The notes under the pieces are model-generated. The model ran no database searches and was not told where the DNA came from. It saw only the letters and a list, made by a program, of their open reading frames with translations. This document shows positions 8,535-17,507 of a stretch of 54,684 nt of DNA, piece by piece. The position numbers and the translations under genes are program-made. Source of the stretch: Singulisphaera sp. GP187 (GTDB taxonomy: Bacteria > Planctomycetota > Planctomycetia > Gemmatales > Gemmataceae); contig CAMBMH010000006.1 in the NCBI GenBank assembly GCA_945868575.1, positions 1-54,684 of the forward strand, given 5' to 3'. Position 1 is the stretch's first letter; every line of letters begins with the position of its first letter.

Positions 8535-8882
8535 ATGAAGCTTATCATCGCGATCATTCAACCGGGACGCCTCGAGGCGGTCAAAGAAGCCCTTGCCCGG
8601 GTGGAGGTCTTTCGCTTGACCATCATCGATGTCCAGGGAGCAGGCCGGCAAAAAGGACAAACCGAAACCTATCGTGGCCACGAACTCACCATTAACCTCC
8701 TCAGGAAGGTCCAGCTTCAGATTGCCGTGAACGAGGACTTTGTTGAGCCCACCATCAAAGCGATTATGGATGCCGGGCGCACCGGGCCCGAGGGGCGAAT
8801 CGGGGATGGCAAGATATTTGTTGTCCCGCTCGATGATTGCATTCGAATCCGGACAGGCGAACGGGGTCCCGAGGCCATCTGA
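8535..8882 (+). CDS. P-II family signalling protein lacking Tyr51
   Basis: The 115-residue product shows the P-II fold: T-loop G-F/A-G-R-Q-K-G (Q39, K40), B-loop R-I-G-D-G-K-I-F (88-95) and the C-terminal R-I-R-T-G-E (104-109) that bind ATP/ADP and 2-oxoglutarate. Compared with GlnB (112 residues) it has about three extra residues (P-E-G) before the B-loop. The T-loop reads E-T-Y-R-G-H-E-L, so the uridylylation site Tyr51 of GlnB is Leu51 and the cyanobacterial phosphosite Ser49 is His49. It therefore probably senses ligands without covalent modification. Classic partners (amtB, glnA) are not nearby. It sits 12 nt after fhcA, suggesting that it acts on C1 flux or links it to the energy/2-oxoglutarate state. 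Calling it glnB or glnK would overstate the evidence. Confidence 0.85.
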   Translation: MKLIIAIIQPGRLEAVKEALARVEVFRLTIIDVQGAGRQKGQTETYRGHELTINLLRKVQLQIAVNEDFVEPTIKAIMDAGRTGPEGRIGDGKIFVVPLDDCIRIRTGERGPEAI

Positions 8883-9205
8883 TTTTTCCTAACAGAACAA
8901 GGGCCTGGGTGCCCGCCATGGGTTGGATTTCCCATGTTTTTGTTTTCCCTTACGGGGCTCGGCGGGAGCTTTTGGATCGGTTTTTGCCTATTCCTTTGAA
9001 CCACTTTCAAGAATCAACTCGCGCACCTGAACACGATTGGGGCCCTTCTGAACCTTCTGTCGGCGAATCCCTCTTGCGGTGAAAGTCAAATAGTGATTAA
9101 GCTTGAGGAAGCCCCCGGTGCTTTTTGCGCTTGGGGTCCGCAAAGCCATACACCTGGGCACTCGGCAAGGATCGCCGGGAACACGCGGTTGGGAGGATGC
9201 CGACC
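8883..9205. other. Intergenic region, 323 nt
   Basis: No gene is supported here; an in-frame ATG-less extension of the next gene reaches back to 9125 but lacks a signal-peptide context. Short GC-rich palindromes such as GGGCCC are present without a T-run. The region must carry the end of the fhc/P-II transcript and the promoter of the redoxin-fold gene, but I could not assign either. Confidence 0.4.
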
Positions 9206-10741
9206 ATGTTAAACTCACTGATTTTTGCTGGGATTTATCCATCACTTACCCTTTTGGCGGGCCAAGCAGAGGCTCCCCCCCGTATTTCCACCCCGGGTCA
9301 ACCGACCACCACTCAACAGGGCCCCACCGGCCAGGCGCTTACCTCGCTTGCGGCCGACTGTCCCAACTCCCTGGTCCTTGCGGGCGCTCAGGAATTTGTT
9401 TTTCGTGGAACCTTTCAGGAAGAGTTCCTCTCCAGCCAGGTTCAACATGGTCGTACCTGGCGTGTTGAATCGCGCAATCTGATTCTGGCGGAAGAGCGTG
9501 GCTTCAAGGTCGCCTCCTTCACCCAGGTCCGCCCCAAGGAAGTCCGTCTTCCCGGTTCAGGCGCAAAGGACACGACTCCAAGAATCGAGGAGGCTGGTTC
9601 ACCCGCTTCGCATGTCGTGGTGGCAAGGGTGAATCCCAATGGTCAATTCCTGTCCGAGGAGAGGCAACCCCGGCCCGTTGGTCTTGAGGGGATACCTCTT
9701 CGCGAAATCACCCTCTTTGTTGGTCTTCCGCTGGATAGCGCCCAGGCGGTTGATGGTTGGAAATCGCAGGAGGCCGGACGGCCCGACTGGAACTGGAAGC
9801 TTGTGGGTCGCGAGGGCGTGCAGGGAGCCCGTTGTGTGATTCTTGAAGGGATCCAGACCCCACCCGAATGGGATAAGCCTCGCGCGGATCGTCCCGCCTG
9901 GAGACGAAAAGCCCGCGCTTGGATCTCGACCACGACCGGTCTGGTTCATCGATTGGAAAAGTCTTACGAACGCCGTGACGCCGCCCGTGATTATGTCAGC
10001 CTCAGGACCAATTTCCGCGTGGAATTGGACAGCACTCTCGGTTACCCCGGCCAGCTTTTCGATGACCGTAAGCGTGAAGTCCTGATGGCCTTCCAGACCC
10101 AGGAGCAAACCCTGGCCCAAGTGGATGAATCCAACCGCAATCCAAGGGCTTATGATTCCCTGACGCGCCAGATCAACACGCAAATTTCCGATTTCCCTTC
10201 GACTCCTTATCGCGCCGCGCTCATGGGTGTGCTTCGCAAGATCGACCTGGCTAAAAAAGGCGAATTGGCCCCGGCCACGCAAGAGGAGGCCGCCGGATCC
10301 GAAATGATTTCCGGGCCTGCTTTGGGCAAAATCGCTCCTGACTTCCTTGTGCCCAACATGGACAAGGGTGGAACCCTCAGTCTGCGTAACTGGAAAAACA
10401 AACCAATACTGCTTCTTTTCTATCACCCCGATTCGCCCAGCGCGATCAGCAGCCTGGCTTTTGCCAATGAGTTGTACAAGGACACCAAGGGAAAGATCCA
10501 GGTTTTGGGCTTGAGCACCCTTGGAGATATCCGCAGGGTATCCGCGCAAAAAGAGGCGATCAAGTTAACCTTCCCAATCGTGGACGGGAGCGGCCTGAAA
10601 ATCAGCTATGCGCTCGATTCCACCCCCAAATGGTACTTGGTCGACTCGCAGGGGATCATTCGATCCATCCAATCGGGCTGGGGCGATGAAATGAAAGCGG
10701 ACCTCCTTCGCGAGGCACAAGGGCTTTTGACGGTCCGATAG
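9206..10741 (+). CDS. Secreted protein with C-terminal redoxin fold lacking catalytic cysteines
   Basis: ATG 9206 is preferred because GGAGG lies nine nucleotides upstream and the residues that follow form a signal peptide (MLNSLIFAGIYPSLTLLAGQ, cleavage near A-E-A). The 511-residue mature form has an unrecognised N-terminal part of about 350 residues, which contains a W-R-V-E-S-R-N segment and a region resembling outer-membrane lipoprotein carrier folds. The last 130 residues are redoxin-like: G-K-I-A-P-D-F-L-V-P-N, a P-I-L-L-L-F-Y strand, then H-P-D-S-P-S-A-I-S where TlpA proteins have W-C-x-x-C. A later T-P-K-W-Y-L-V-D carries the cis-proline region. With no cysteine in the active loop, thiol redox chemistry is unlikely; a binding or structural role is more probable. 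A strong terminator follows. Confidence 0.65.
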   Translation: MLNSLIFAGIYPSLTLLAGQAEAPPRISTPGQPTTTQQGPTGQALTSLAADCPNSLVLAGAQEFVFRGTFQEEFLSSQVQHGRTWRVESRNLILAEERGFKVASFTQVRPKEVRLPGSGAKDTTPRIEEAGSPASHVVVARVNPNGQFLSEERQPRPVGLEGIPLREITLFVGLPLDSAQAVDGWKSQEAGRPDWNWKLVGREGVQGARCVILEGIQTPPEWDKPRADRPAWRRKARAWISTTTGLVHRLEKSYERRDAARDYVSLRTNFRVELDSTLGYPGQLFDDRKREVLMAFQTQEQTLAQVDESNRNPRAYDSLTRQINTQISDFPSTPYRAALMGVLRKIDLAKKGELAPATQEEAAGSEMISGPALGKIAPDFLVPNMDKGGTLSLRNWKNKPILLLFYHPDSPSAISSLAFANELYKDTKGKIQVLGLSTLGDIRRVSAQKEAIKLTFPIVDGSGLKISYALDSTPKWYLVDSQGIIRSIQSGWGDEMKADLLREAQGLLTVR

Positions 10742-10773
10742 GGCCTGTCCCACCCGGAAAACCGGTCCAAACG

Positions 10774-10804
10774 GCCCGTCGGGTTTCTCCCGGCGGGCTT
10801 TGTT
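10774..10804 (+). terminator. Rho-independent terminator after redoxin-fold gene
   Basis: GCCCGTCGGG (10774-10783) pairs with CCCGGCGGGC (10789-10798) across a 5-nt loop, with one T-G wobble, and is followed by TTTGTT. It starts 33 nt after the stop codon of the upstream gene. Confidence 0.8.
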
Positions 10805-10877
10805 CATTTGGGGCCCCGGCATCAGGCGGTGGGAACCCGATAATAATGTGGATTCTGTTTTTCCTTACGGCACAGCG

Positions 10878-11471
10878 ATGAATTCCTCCGCACCTGTCTC
10901 CTGTGGCCCTTGCGCGACGCAATGTTCGCGCTGTGGTCGTGGTTTTGACACCGGGGAAGGAATATGGTCCGCCCTTGTGGGCGGCAGAGGGGCGGAAAAG
11001 GCCCGCCAGCGTATCGATTTTTGCCAGGGGTGTTGGACCGGCCCCGGCGATTTGCAGAACGAGGGTGTGGTTTGCTGGTTTCGTGCGGTCTGTAATCGCG
11101 AAACGATGGGTAGCCTTGCCCAGTCGCGCGAGCAGATCCTGATGGCGACCATCAAACAAATGAGCCCGGCGGTCTCCGCGGATTCGGAAATTCCGGCTGA
11201 TCCCGCTTTGCATCAGGCATTTCGCTATGCGGCGGCACTTGGGCTTTGGCGGATGCAGCGACTGCGACTGGATCAGGTAACGGACAAGGATGGTCGGGAA
11301 GTTCTCCGTTTCCGGATCACGGGGACGCAAAAGCGCTTTGAGGTGATGAATCCTGGGCTGGCCGAGGAAGAACTGCGTAAAATGGAGGAGGAGTTGATCC
11401 AGAAGGCGCAAGAGGACTTGCGTTTGTCAGGTTCGGGCGGATATTCCCCTCAGGGAGACCAAGCCGCATGA
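10878..11471 (+). CDS. Zinc-ribbon-like hypothetical protein
   Basis: The 197-residue product starts at ATG 10878, the first methionine before a cysteine cluster; an upstream in-frame start at 10800 lies inside the preceding terminator. C16-x2-C19 and C49-x2-C52 could form a zinc ribbon; further cysteines are C9, C12, C66 and C72. The C-terminal half is helical and charged, with an E-E-E-L-R-K-M-E-E-E coiled-coil-like run. I do not recognise a named family. The gene overlaps the downstream lipoprotein gene by four bases (ATGA), so the two are likely co-translated. Confidence 0.6.
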   Translation: MNSSAPVSCGPCATQCSRCGRGFDTGEGIWSALVGGRGAEKARQRIDFCQGCWTGPGDLQNEGVVCWFRAVCNRETMGSLAQSREQILMATIKQMSPAVSADSEIPADPALHQAFRYAAALGLWRMQRLRLDQVTDKDGREVLRFRITGTQKRFEVMNPGLAEEELRKMEEELIQKAQEDLRLSGSGGYSPQGDQAA

Positions 11472-12394
11472 TCAGGAATCCTCAAATGAACCCGTGCCGA
11501 ATTGCGTGCCTGATCGCTTTGGCTGGAGCGTCTCTTCTTGGACAGGGTTGCAACTCCCTTGCCAAAAACCTCCGATTGGGCACCTCCAAAGACGCCCCCA
11601 TCGCCCCGCAGGGTTTCACTGCGGAGCAGATGGTTGTATATCTCAACGACAATTCCAAACGGGTCCAAACTCTTCAGTGCAACAATGTTTCCATCGACAG
11701 CCGCCAAGGCGACCAGAACGCGCCCGGGTTGGAAGGGTTGATGGTTTTGCAAAAACCCCGCAATTTCCGCATGAAGGGAAAGGTGGTGGGGCAGCCTGCC
11801 GTCGATTTGGGCTCAAACAACGATGAATTCTGGTATTGGGTGAGCAAGGCCGAGCCTGTGCCCTATGTATTCCACTGCAACTACAGCGAGCTATCTTACG
11901 GTCAAACGCGTATGCCTTTCCCATTTCAGCCAGAAATGGTGATCCAGGCGCTTGGTGTATCGGATTATGACCCCACGAGGAGCTATCTGGCTCGTGATGC
12001 GGGCAAGTTCATGGAGCTTGTGGAAACGGTCCAGGGCCCTTCGGGACCGCCTCTTCAGAAGGTAACTGTATTCCAGAAGCAAACTGCGGAAGCGGGCAAG
12101 CCTCAGGTTGTAAAATACATCCTTCGCGATAATTCGGGGAAGGACATTTGTGTTTCCGAGGTATACGATATCCAGATCCATGCGGAGACTGGTGCCATAT
12201 TGCCTTTGCGGATGAAGATGACATGGCCTCAAGAGCGTGTGGAAATGTCGTTACGCTTTGGCGATTTCACAATGCCCCAGATAACACCTGATCGCGCAGC
12301 GCGAATGTTTCAGCGTTCCGATCTTGGCAACCAGCCTGGTTTTGATTTGGCCAGGGGAATGCCGGATGCTCCGCCAACAGCGCGGGCTCCCTAG
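11468..12394 (+). CDS. Lipoprotein, LolA/DUF4292-like fold suspected
   Basis: The 308-residue product has a lipoprotein signal: a short basic start, a hydrophobic run and the lipobox L-L-G-Q-G-C with Cys at about residue 28. The mature part (G-L-M-V-L-Q-K-P-R-N-F-R-M-K-G-K, then E-F-W-Y-W-V) looks like the half-barrel of LolA-type or DUF4292 proteins, in which a beta strand 'R-N-F-R-M-K' precedes a 'D-E-F-W' strand. That similarity is by eye only. The start at 11468 overlaps the zinc-ribbon gene by four bases; an alternative ATG at 11486 gives a more usual short n-region. A membrane-anchored role, perhaps in lipid or lipoprotein handling, is plausible. Confidence 0.6.
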   Translation: MIRNPQMNPCRIACLIALAGASLLGQGCNSLAKNLRLGTSKDAPIAPQGFTAEQMVVYLNDNSKRVQTLQCNNVSIDSRQGDQNAPGLEGLMVLQKPRNFRMKGKVVGQPAVDLGSNNDEFWYWVSKAEPVPYVFHCNYSELSYGQTRMPFPFQPEMVIQALGVSDYDPTRSYLARDAGKFMELVETVQGPSGPPLQKVTVFQKQTAEAGKPQVVKYILRDNSGKDICVSEVYDIQIHAETGAILPLRMKMTWPQERVEMSLRFGDFTMPQITPDRAARMFQRSDLGNQPGFDLARGMPDAPPTARAP

Positions 12395-12742
12395 GATTGC
12401 GACGATTCGTGTGCCACAAATCATTTCATTGATGCAGCTTACATAGTTCAAAGAATCGTTTGGACCCTTGCAGGGTTGTTCAAAGCTATTGTCAAATTGG
12501 ACCAATTTCGACCAAGCGTCTTGTTGTCTCCCCCGTATACAAGCGTGCGATATGGCACTTTTGCCCAAACTTTTTGAAAAGTTACAAATATTTAATGTGG
12601 GACAGACCTTTGCGATCCCGGTCAGATACAATATAGCTACTTAAGAAATTGTTGCCTCGCAACCAGGTCCTCGTTAAAAACGTGTGGCTTGCCCGGTGGA
12701 GCATCTTAAAGCAGTTTTTATCCTTTTGTGACGGAGCCAGTT
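12395..12742. other. Intergenic region, 348 nt
   Basis: I found no coding potential here. The region is more AT-rich than the flanking genes and contains TACAAT at 12627-12632, which could be a -10 element for the following small gene, but no matching -35 was found at the usual distance. It probably holds the end of the lipoprotein transcript and the promoter of the ribbon-helix-helix gene. Confidence 0.4.
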
Positions 12743-12940
12743 ATGGCAGAAGATTCAGGAAAAAGGGGAAGCGCGGCAGGCCGTGGTACCAGCATTCTTT
12801 TAAGATTGCCACCAGAAGTTGCTTTGGAACTTCGAAGGATTGCAAAGCTTGAGGAGCGCACCATCACCACGATCGCTCTTCGTTCTTTGCGCCTTTATTT
12901 CAAACAGGAACACGGCGTGCAAGTCGATCTCGACAAGTAA
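12743..12940 (+). CDS. Ribbon-helix-helix-like small protein
   Basis: This 65-residue protein has the layout of CopG/Arc-type DNA binders: a basic glycine-rich start, a strand-like TSILLRLPPEVALEL segment, then two helices (R-R-I-A-K-L-E-E-R-T and T-T-I-A-L-R-S-L-R-L-Y). ATG 12743 is preferred over the GTG at 12728 because GGAG lies about six nucleotides upstream. Such proteins act as dimeric repressors or antitoxins; no toxin gene is adjacent. It is followed by a strong terminator, so it appears to be monocistronic. Confidence 0.65.
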   Translation: MAEDSGKRGSAAGRGTSILLRLPPEVALELRRIAKLEERTITTIALRSLRLYFKQEHGVQVDLDK

Positions 12941-12983
12941 CAAAAATTCTCCTGTTTTACCGGACAACCCCCTCTTCGAATTG

Positions 12984-13015
12984 AAAAAACCGATCCCAAT
13001 GGATCGGTTTTTTTA
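12984..13015. terminator. Bidirectional intrinsic terminator between convergent genes
   Basis: AAAAAACCGATCC (12984-12996) pairs with GGATCGGTTTTTT (13001-13013) around CAAT. A and T runs on both sides allow use from either strand. The stop codon of the minus-strand ion-channel gene (13013-13015) lies inside the T-run. Confidence 0.9.
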
Positions 13016-13768
13016 TTTGCCTGGAACGGAACCGGGTGTGGAACCGTGCATCATCCTTAAATTGATGACTTTGGCCATCAAAACCACCATAAACATTTGC
13101 CCAATAACACCCTCAAACCAGGTCAGCGTGCGTGCAACCCGACTGATCGGGGAAATGTCCCCCAATCCCATCATGGTAAGGGACGAAAAACTATAATAAA
13201 TAAAAAGACTAAAATGATGGGCATTATAATCATCAACACTGCAGGCATTCATTAAGCCAGGCGATATGTAAAAAGAAGTGCTGTCAATAAGATAGACCAT
13301 GGAGTGAATGTTTGCGAATTCAACTCCAATCATCAGATATAGCGCACCGGCGATTTTGATACTATCTTCCATGTTAATTCGTGACGCCCAGAGGTGATTG
13401 GTTAGCAGCAATATTACTGATCCCAGAAACCCCACAGCCATACAGGCTCGGATGATAATCGCCTGTTCCGTATCGATCCTTTCAAGTCCGAAATAAGCGT
13501 ACATCCAAATCGTGATCGCTGTTCGTGAGAAAATGATTACCACAACAAGCCAGCGCATGGCATAATCCTGGTTTTTTCTCGCAACCGCAAGGAGAACCAG
13601 AGTCAGAACCAATAGCACAACCGGGGAGTGATATTCGTGCCCCACAAAAATGGGGTCACGAAACGGGAGGGAGGTTGACGCGATCACCATTGCCGCCAAC
13701 AAAAGGTCGGCGCTGTGTTTCTCGACGAAAAGCACAATTCCGCGGAAAATGGTACCGAAGTGCGGCAT
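13013..13768 (-). CDS. Potassium-channel-like ion channel
   Basis: The 251-residue product starts at ATG 13768 (M-P-H-F-G-T-I-F); a longer frame to 14137 overlaps the divergent epimerase gene and is rejected. Five to six hydrophobic segments are visible, and the last two enclose a pore loop: S-F-S-S-L-T-M-M-G-L-G-D-I-S-P, followed by a helix ending in V-V-L-M-A-K-V-I-N-L. The pore loop matches the ion-channel (two-TM K+ channel) pattern T-x-x-G-Y-G-D, with Leu in place of Tyr. This filter variant occurs in some prokaryotic channels, so selectivity for K+ is likely but unproven. No RCK/TrkA-N regulatory domain is attached. Confidence 0.75.
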   Translation of the reverse strand: MPHFGTIFRGIVLFVEKHSADLLLAAMVIASTSLPFRDPIFVGHEYHSPVVLLVLTLVLLAVARKNQDYAMRWLVVVIIFSRTAITIWMYAYFGLERIDTEQAIIIRACMAVGFLGSVILLLTNHLWASRINMEDSIKIAGALYLMIGVEFANIHSMVYLIDSTSFYISPGLMNACSVDDYNAHHFSLFIYYSFSSLTMMGLGDISPISRVARTLTWFEGVIGQMFMVVLMAKVINLRMMHGSTPGSVPGK

Positions 13769-13986
13769 AAAAGAGGATTTCCAAAGTTGGGCGATTTTCC
13801 TTTTTGAAAACCGGAGCCCATTCCGAAAATCGACAGATTTTCTATTCACCCTTGAGGGCGATTCCCCTTGGACCGGCCAAATTGTGTTTGCATGTAACGA
13901 CAATCGGGGCGCTTGGGCAAGCAGAGGGGATTTATAAGATGATGGATTGTGCGATTCACGCCATACTTGCCCCGAGCCATCTACCC

Positions 13987-14808
13987 ATGTCCATCTCTTC
14001 CGCCGTGACTGTTGCTTTGGCACCCGAGGTACAAGGCGGCCCTTTTGTCCATCACACAAACCTGAAAGGTCTGGATCCGCTTTTTGCCCGATTGCGGAAG
14101 CTTGGCTTTCCGGGGGTGGAAATCTTCCCCCGTACACCCGAAGACATTGATCCAGCCTTTCTCAAGCCACTTTTGGAAAATCATGGACTGAGACTTGCCG
14201 CCGTGGGGACAGGGGCTGGGTGGGTGGTGCACAAATTACGGTTGAGCGACCCGGACGCCACCCGGCGCGCCTGCGCCGTCGAATTTGTCCGCGCGTTGAT
14301 TCAGCGGGCGGGAGCGTTAGGGGCCCCTGTGATCATCGGTTCCATGCAGGGAAAGTCCGATCCCGATGGCAAAGAGCCGACAATGGCCCGGCTACGCGAA
14401 TCGGTGGGCATCCTTGCCAGGGAATCGGCTGCCGTTGGACAAAAATTGTTGGTGGAACCACTCAACCGCTACGAAAGTGACCTGCTCAACCGGGTGGGGG
14501 ATGTGTGCGCTCTGGCCGATGAGGTGGGCGAAAAAGCGGTTTCCGTGTTGGCCGATCTTTTTCATATGAATATCGAGGAGACGGACATTGCCCGGGCGCT
14601 CCTGGATTGTGGCGCACAGCTGGGCCATGTGCACCTGGCCGATAGCAATCGCCTGGCGGCCGGATTTGGTCACACAGCCATGGCCCCGATTTTTGCCGCG
14701 TTAAAATCCATAGGCTATTCCGGTTTTGTCAGCGCCGAGGTTTTCCCAAGGCCTGATGCGGATGCCGCAATGATGGCCACTCTCAAGACCTGGTTTGAAT
14801 TAGCCTAA
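13987..14808 (+). CDS. Sugar phosphate isomerase/epimerase (DTE-like TIM barrel)
   Basis: The 273-residue product is a xylose-isomerase-like barrel. The metal ligands of the D-tagatose/D-psicose 3-epimerase group can be read: Glu in V-E-P-L-N-R-Y-E, Asp in L-A-D-L-F-H-M-N-I-E-E, His in G-H-V-H-L-A-D-S-N-R and the last Glu in V-S-A-E-V-F-P. G-F-G-H-T-A-M precedes the last barrel strand. The enzyme should epimerise a ketose or isomerise a related sugar acid; the substrate is not determined. ATG 13987 begins right before the first barrel strand (T-V-A-L-A-P-E); ATG 13939 is an alternative and would add 16 residues. It is divergent from the ion channel gene. Confidence 0.75.
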   Translation: MSISSAVTVALAPEVQGGPFVHHTNLKGLDPLFARLRKLGFPGVEIFPRTPEDIDPAFLKPLLENHGLRLAAVGTGAGWVVHKLRLSDPDATRRACAVEFVRALIQRAGALGAPVIIGSMQGKSDPDGKEPTMARLRESVGILARESAAVGQKLLVEPLNRYESDLLNRVGDVCALADEVGEKAVSVLADLFHMNIEETDIARALLDCGAQLGHVHLADSNRLAAGFGHTAMAPIFAALKSIGYSGFVSAEVFPRPDADAAMMATLKTWFELA

Positions 14809-14910
14809 TCATCATCAAATCTTTGCGTTTCTCACACGAGACCCACACGATTCCTTAACACGGAACATCTAATCTCTCTAAGGGTATATTTTCATCCAAG
14901 AGAGTGTTCC

Positions 14911-15963
<1,053 letters not shown>

Positions 15964-15986
15964 GTCATTTCAACCAACAGGGATAA

Positions 15987-16469
15987 ATGCTAATGAAAAA
16001 GATCTTGTTTGTTGCCCTTGGCGCGGTTTTGGGCGCCTTGGGTTGTGGCGACTCCAAGCCCCAGGCCTTCCCGGCGGGCGGCAAGGTTTCCATCAAGGGA
16101 TCCAAAATCGTCCCCGAAGGCGCTTTGGTGGTTTTCCACCCCAAGGATCCTGGTTTCGAAAAAATCATGAGCGGAAAACCGTTCGCCAAGGTCGAGAAGG
16201 ATGGCTCTTTCAAGCTGACATCCTTCCAGACAGGCGACGGAGCGCCCGCGGCGGAATATGGTGTGACCATCGTTTGGAACGCGCCAAACAGTGGCGGCAA
16301 GTCCCAGTTTTCACTTTCCAGCGAAGGTGGTGGCGCCTCGGGACCTGATCAGTTTGGTGGCCGTTATGGCCGACCAACACAACCCCTGCTATCCGCAAAA
16401 GTTGAAAAGGGATCACCCAACCAGTTCAATTTCGAGCTGGAAATTCCCGGAGGCGGAGAAGGCGATTAG
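15987..16469 (+). CDS. Small lipoprotein paired with DUF1559 gene
   Basis: The 160-residue product has a lipoprotein leader (L-G-A-L-G-C, Cys near residue 20) and a beta-rich body with G-G-K-V-S-I-K-G and G-S-F-K-L-T-S-F-Q-T-G segments, as in carboxypeptidase-regulatory-like or transthyretin-like folds of planctomycete lipoproteins. Such genes regularly follow DUF1559 genes in this phylum and may form a surface complex with them; that is an inference from gene order. The start could be 15987 or the ATG two codons later. It converges on the secreted hypothetical gene at 16569. Confidence 0.7.
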   Translation: MLMKKILFVALGAVLGALGCGDSKPQAFPAGGKVSIKGSKIVPEGALVVFHPKDPGFEKIMSGKPFAKVEKDGSFKLTSFQTGDGAPAAEYGVTIVWNAPNSGGKSQFSLSSEGGGASGPDQFGGRYGRPTQPLLSAKVEKGSPNQFNFELEIPGGGEGD

Positions 16470-16503
16470 GTTGATCGATTTCCCAAACCTGCAATAAATG
16501 TCA

Positions 16504-16538
16504 AAGGCCGATCTTCCCGCAATAGGAGGAGCGGCCTT
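16504..16538. terminator. Hairpin between convergent genes
   Basis: AAGGCCG (16504-16510) and CGGCCTT (16532-16538) pair around a partly paired interior. It lies between two converging stop codons and could end transcription from either side, but no long T-run follows, so this is a weaker call than the other terminators. Confidence 0.5.
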
Positions 16539-16568
16539 GATGCATTAATATGGCCCCATTCGCGAGGG

Positions 16569-17285
16569 CTATTTTCCCCTCAGTACGGCGACAGGCGCGT
16601 CGGTGTCCTTGAGGAGTTCCTGTGCCTGTTCGGGATGTTGGTCGAGCCACCAACTCAGAGCCGCAAAAAAGTATTGCAGTTGTCCGACATAATTGTCCGC
16701 CATTTTGGGAACCGAAGCGCCAAGGATCTTGGCGGCTACATTGATCGCTTTGGAATCGGTCTTGAGAAAGAAACGGTATTGGTGCCTTATTGCGGGGTTC
16801 CCCTCGCCGTCTTTCCCGGGGACATAGTGAACCAGCACCACCGCATCGAATTCGATAATCGGCAACAAAGGGGCCGGACGCCCTTTCCCTTCACACAACC
16901 AAACCCAGGCATTTTTGCCCTTGGCCACGGCTTCCCAAACTACGGTACCGCGGCCGGTCTCTTCGTAGTGAAAGCGCCCCTTCTCATCGACATTGGGTAT
17001 GGTGCACTTCGCGCCAAGCGTTTGCCATATGCGGAAAGCTTCCTGCGGATGCGCAAGCAACCATCGATATACCTCCGGCGGCGCAAGGAAAGCCTCGGCT
17101 GGGCCTTGAGCGGTGACAGTGGGTTGTTCCACAACGGCCTTGACCCGATCACGGTGGATCGGGGCCATGATGGAATACGGGATCCCGGCAGGCTCAGAAG
17201 GAGGAATTACCGCTTCCGCGGCAGAACCTCCTTGTGGGGCCAAGCAAATGCCAAGGATCACCAACGCAAATACGCGCCGGTGCAT
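16569..17285 (-). CDS. Secreted hypothetical protein
   Basis: The 238-residue product begins at ATG 17285 with a clear signal peptide (basic H-R-R, hydrophobic V-F-A-L-V-I-L-G-I, cleavage near G-S-A-A-E). An upstream ATG at 17339 would precede the leader and is rejected. The mature protein has E-V-Y-R-W-L-L-A-H-P and several tryptophan- and phenylalanine-rich stretches, including F-F-A-A-L-S-W-W near the C-terminus. I recognise no domain. It is convergent with the lipoprotein gene and divergent from the HEAT-repeat gene. A periplasmic location is likely. Confidence 0.65.
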   Translation of the reverse strand: MHRRVFALVILGICLAPQGGSAAEAVIPPSEPAGIPYSIMAPIHRDRVKAVVEQPTVTAQGPAEAFLAPPEVYRWLLAHPQEAFRIWQTLGAKCTIPNVDEKGRFHYEETGRGTVVWEAVAKGKNAWVWLCEGKGRPAPLLPIIEFDAVVLVHYVPGKDGEGNPAIRHQYRFFLKTDSKAINVAAKILGASVPKMADNYVGQLQYFFAALSWWLDQHPEQAQELLKDTDAPVAVLRGK

Positions 17286-17507
17286 CGAATGAACCTCGTG
17301 GGGGTCCCCCGGATCGGGATTCCGGAGGTGGTCACCCATTCATCGAATTCTGGATGGGGGGATCATGAGGGATTTTTGGGTTGGTCTTGTGGTATGGAAA
17401 ATCGGGGGCTTAGACTGTGCGTCGGAACCACGGGTCCAATCCTGCCCAAAAGGCCGATTCCTGTTTCCTCCGTTTGAATCCAAATGCTACCAAGTGGAGC
17501 CTCCACC

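Noticed and set aside
12550-12565. TGGCAC near TTTTGC as a sigma-54 promoter
   Set aside because: The spacing between the GG and GC elements is about three nucleotides too short for the -24/-12 consensus.
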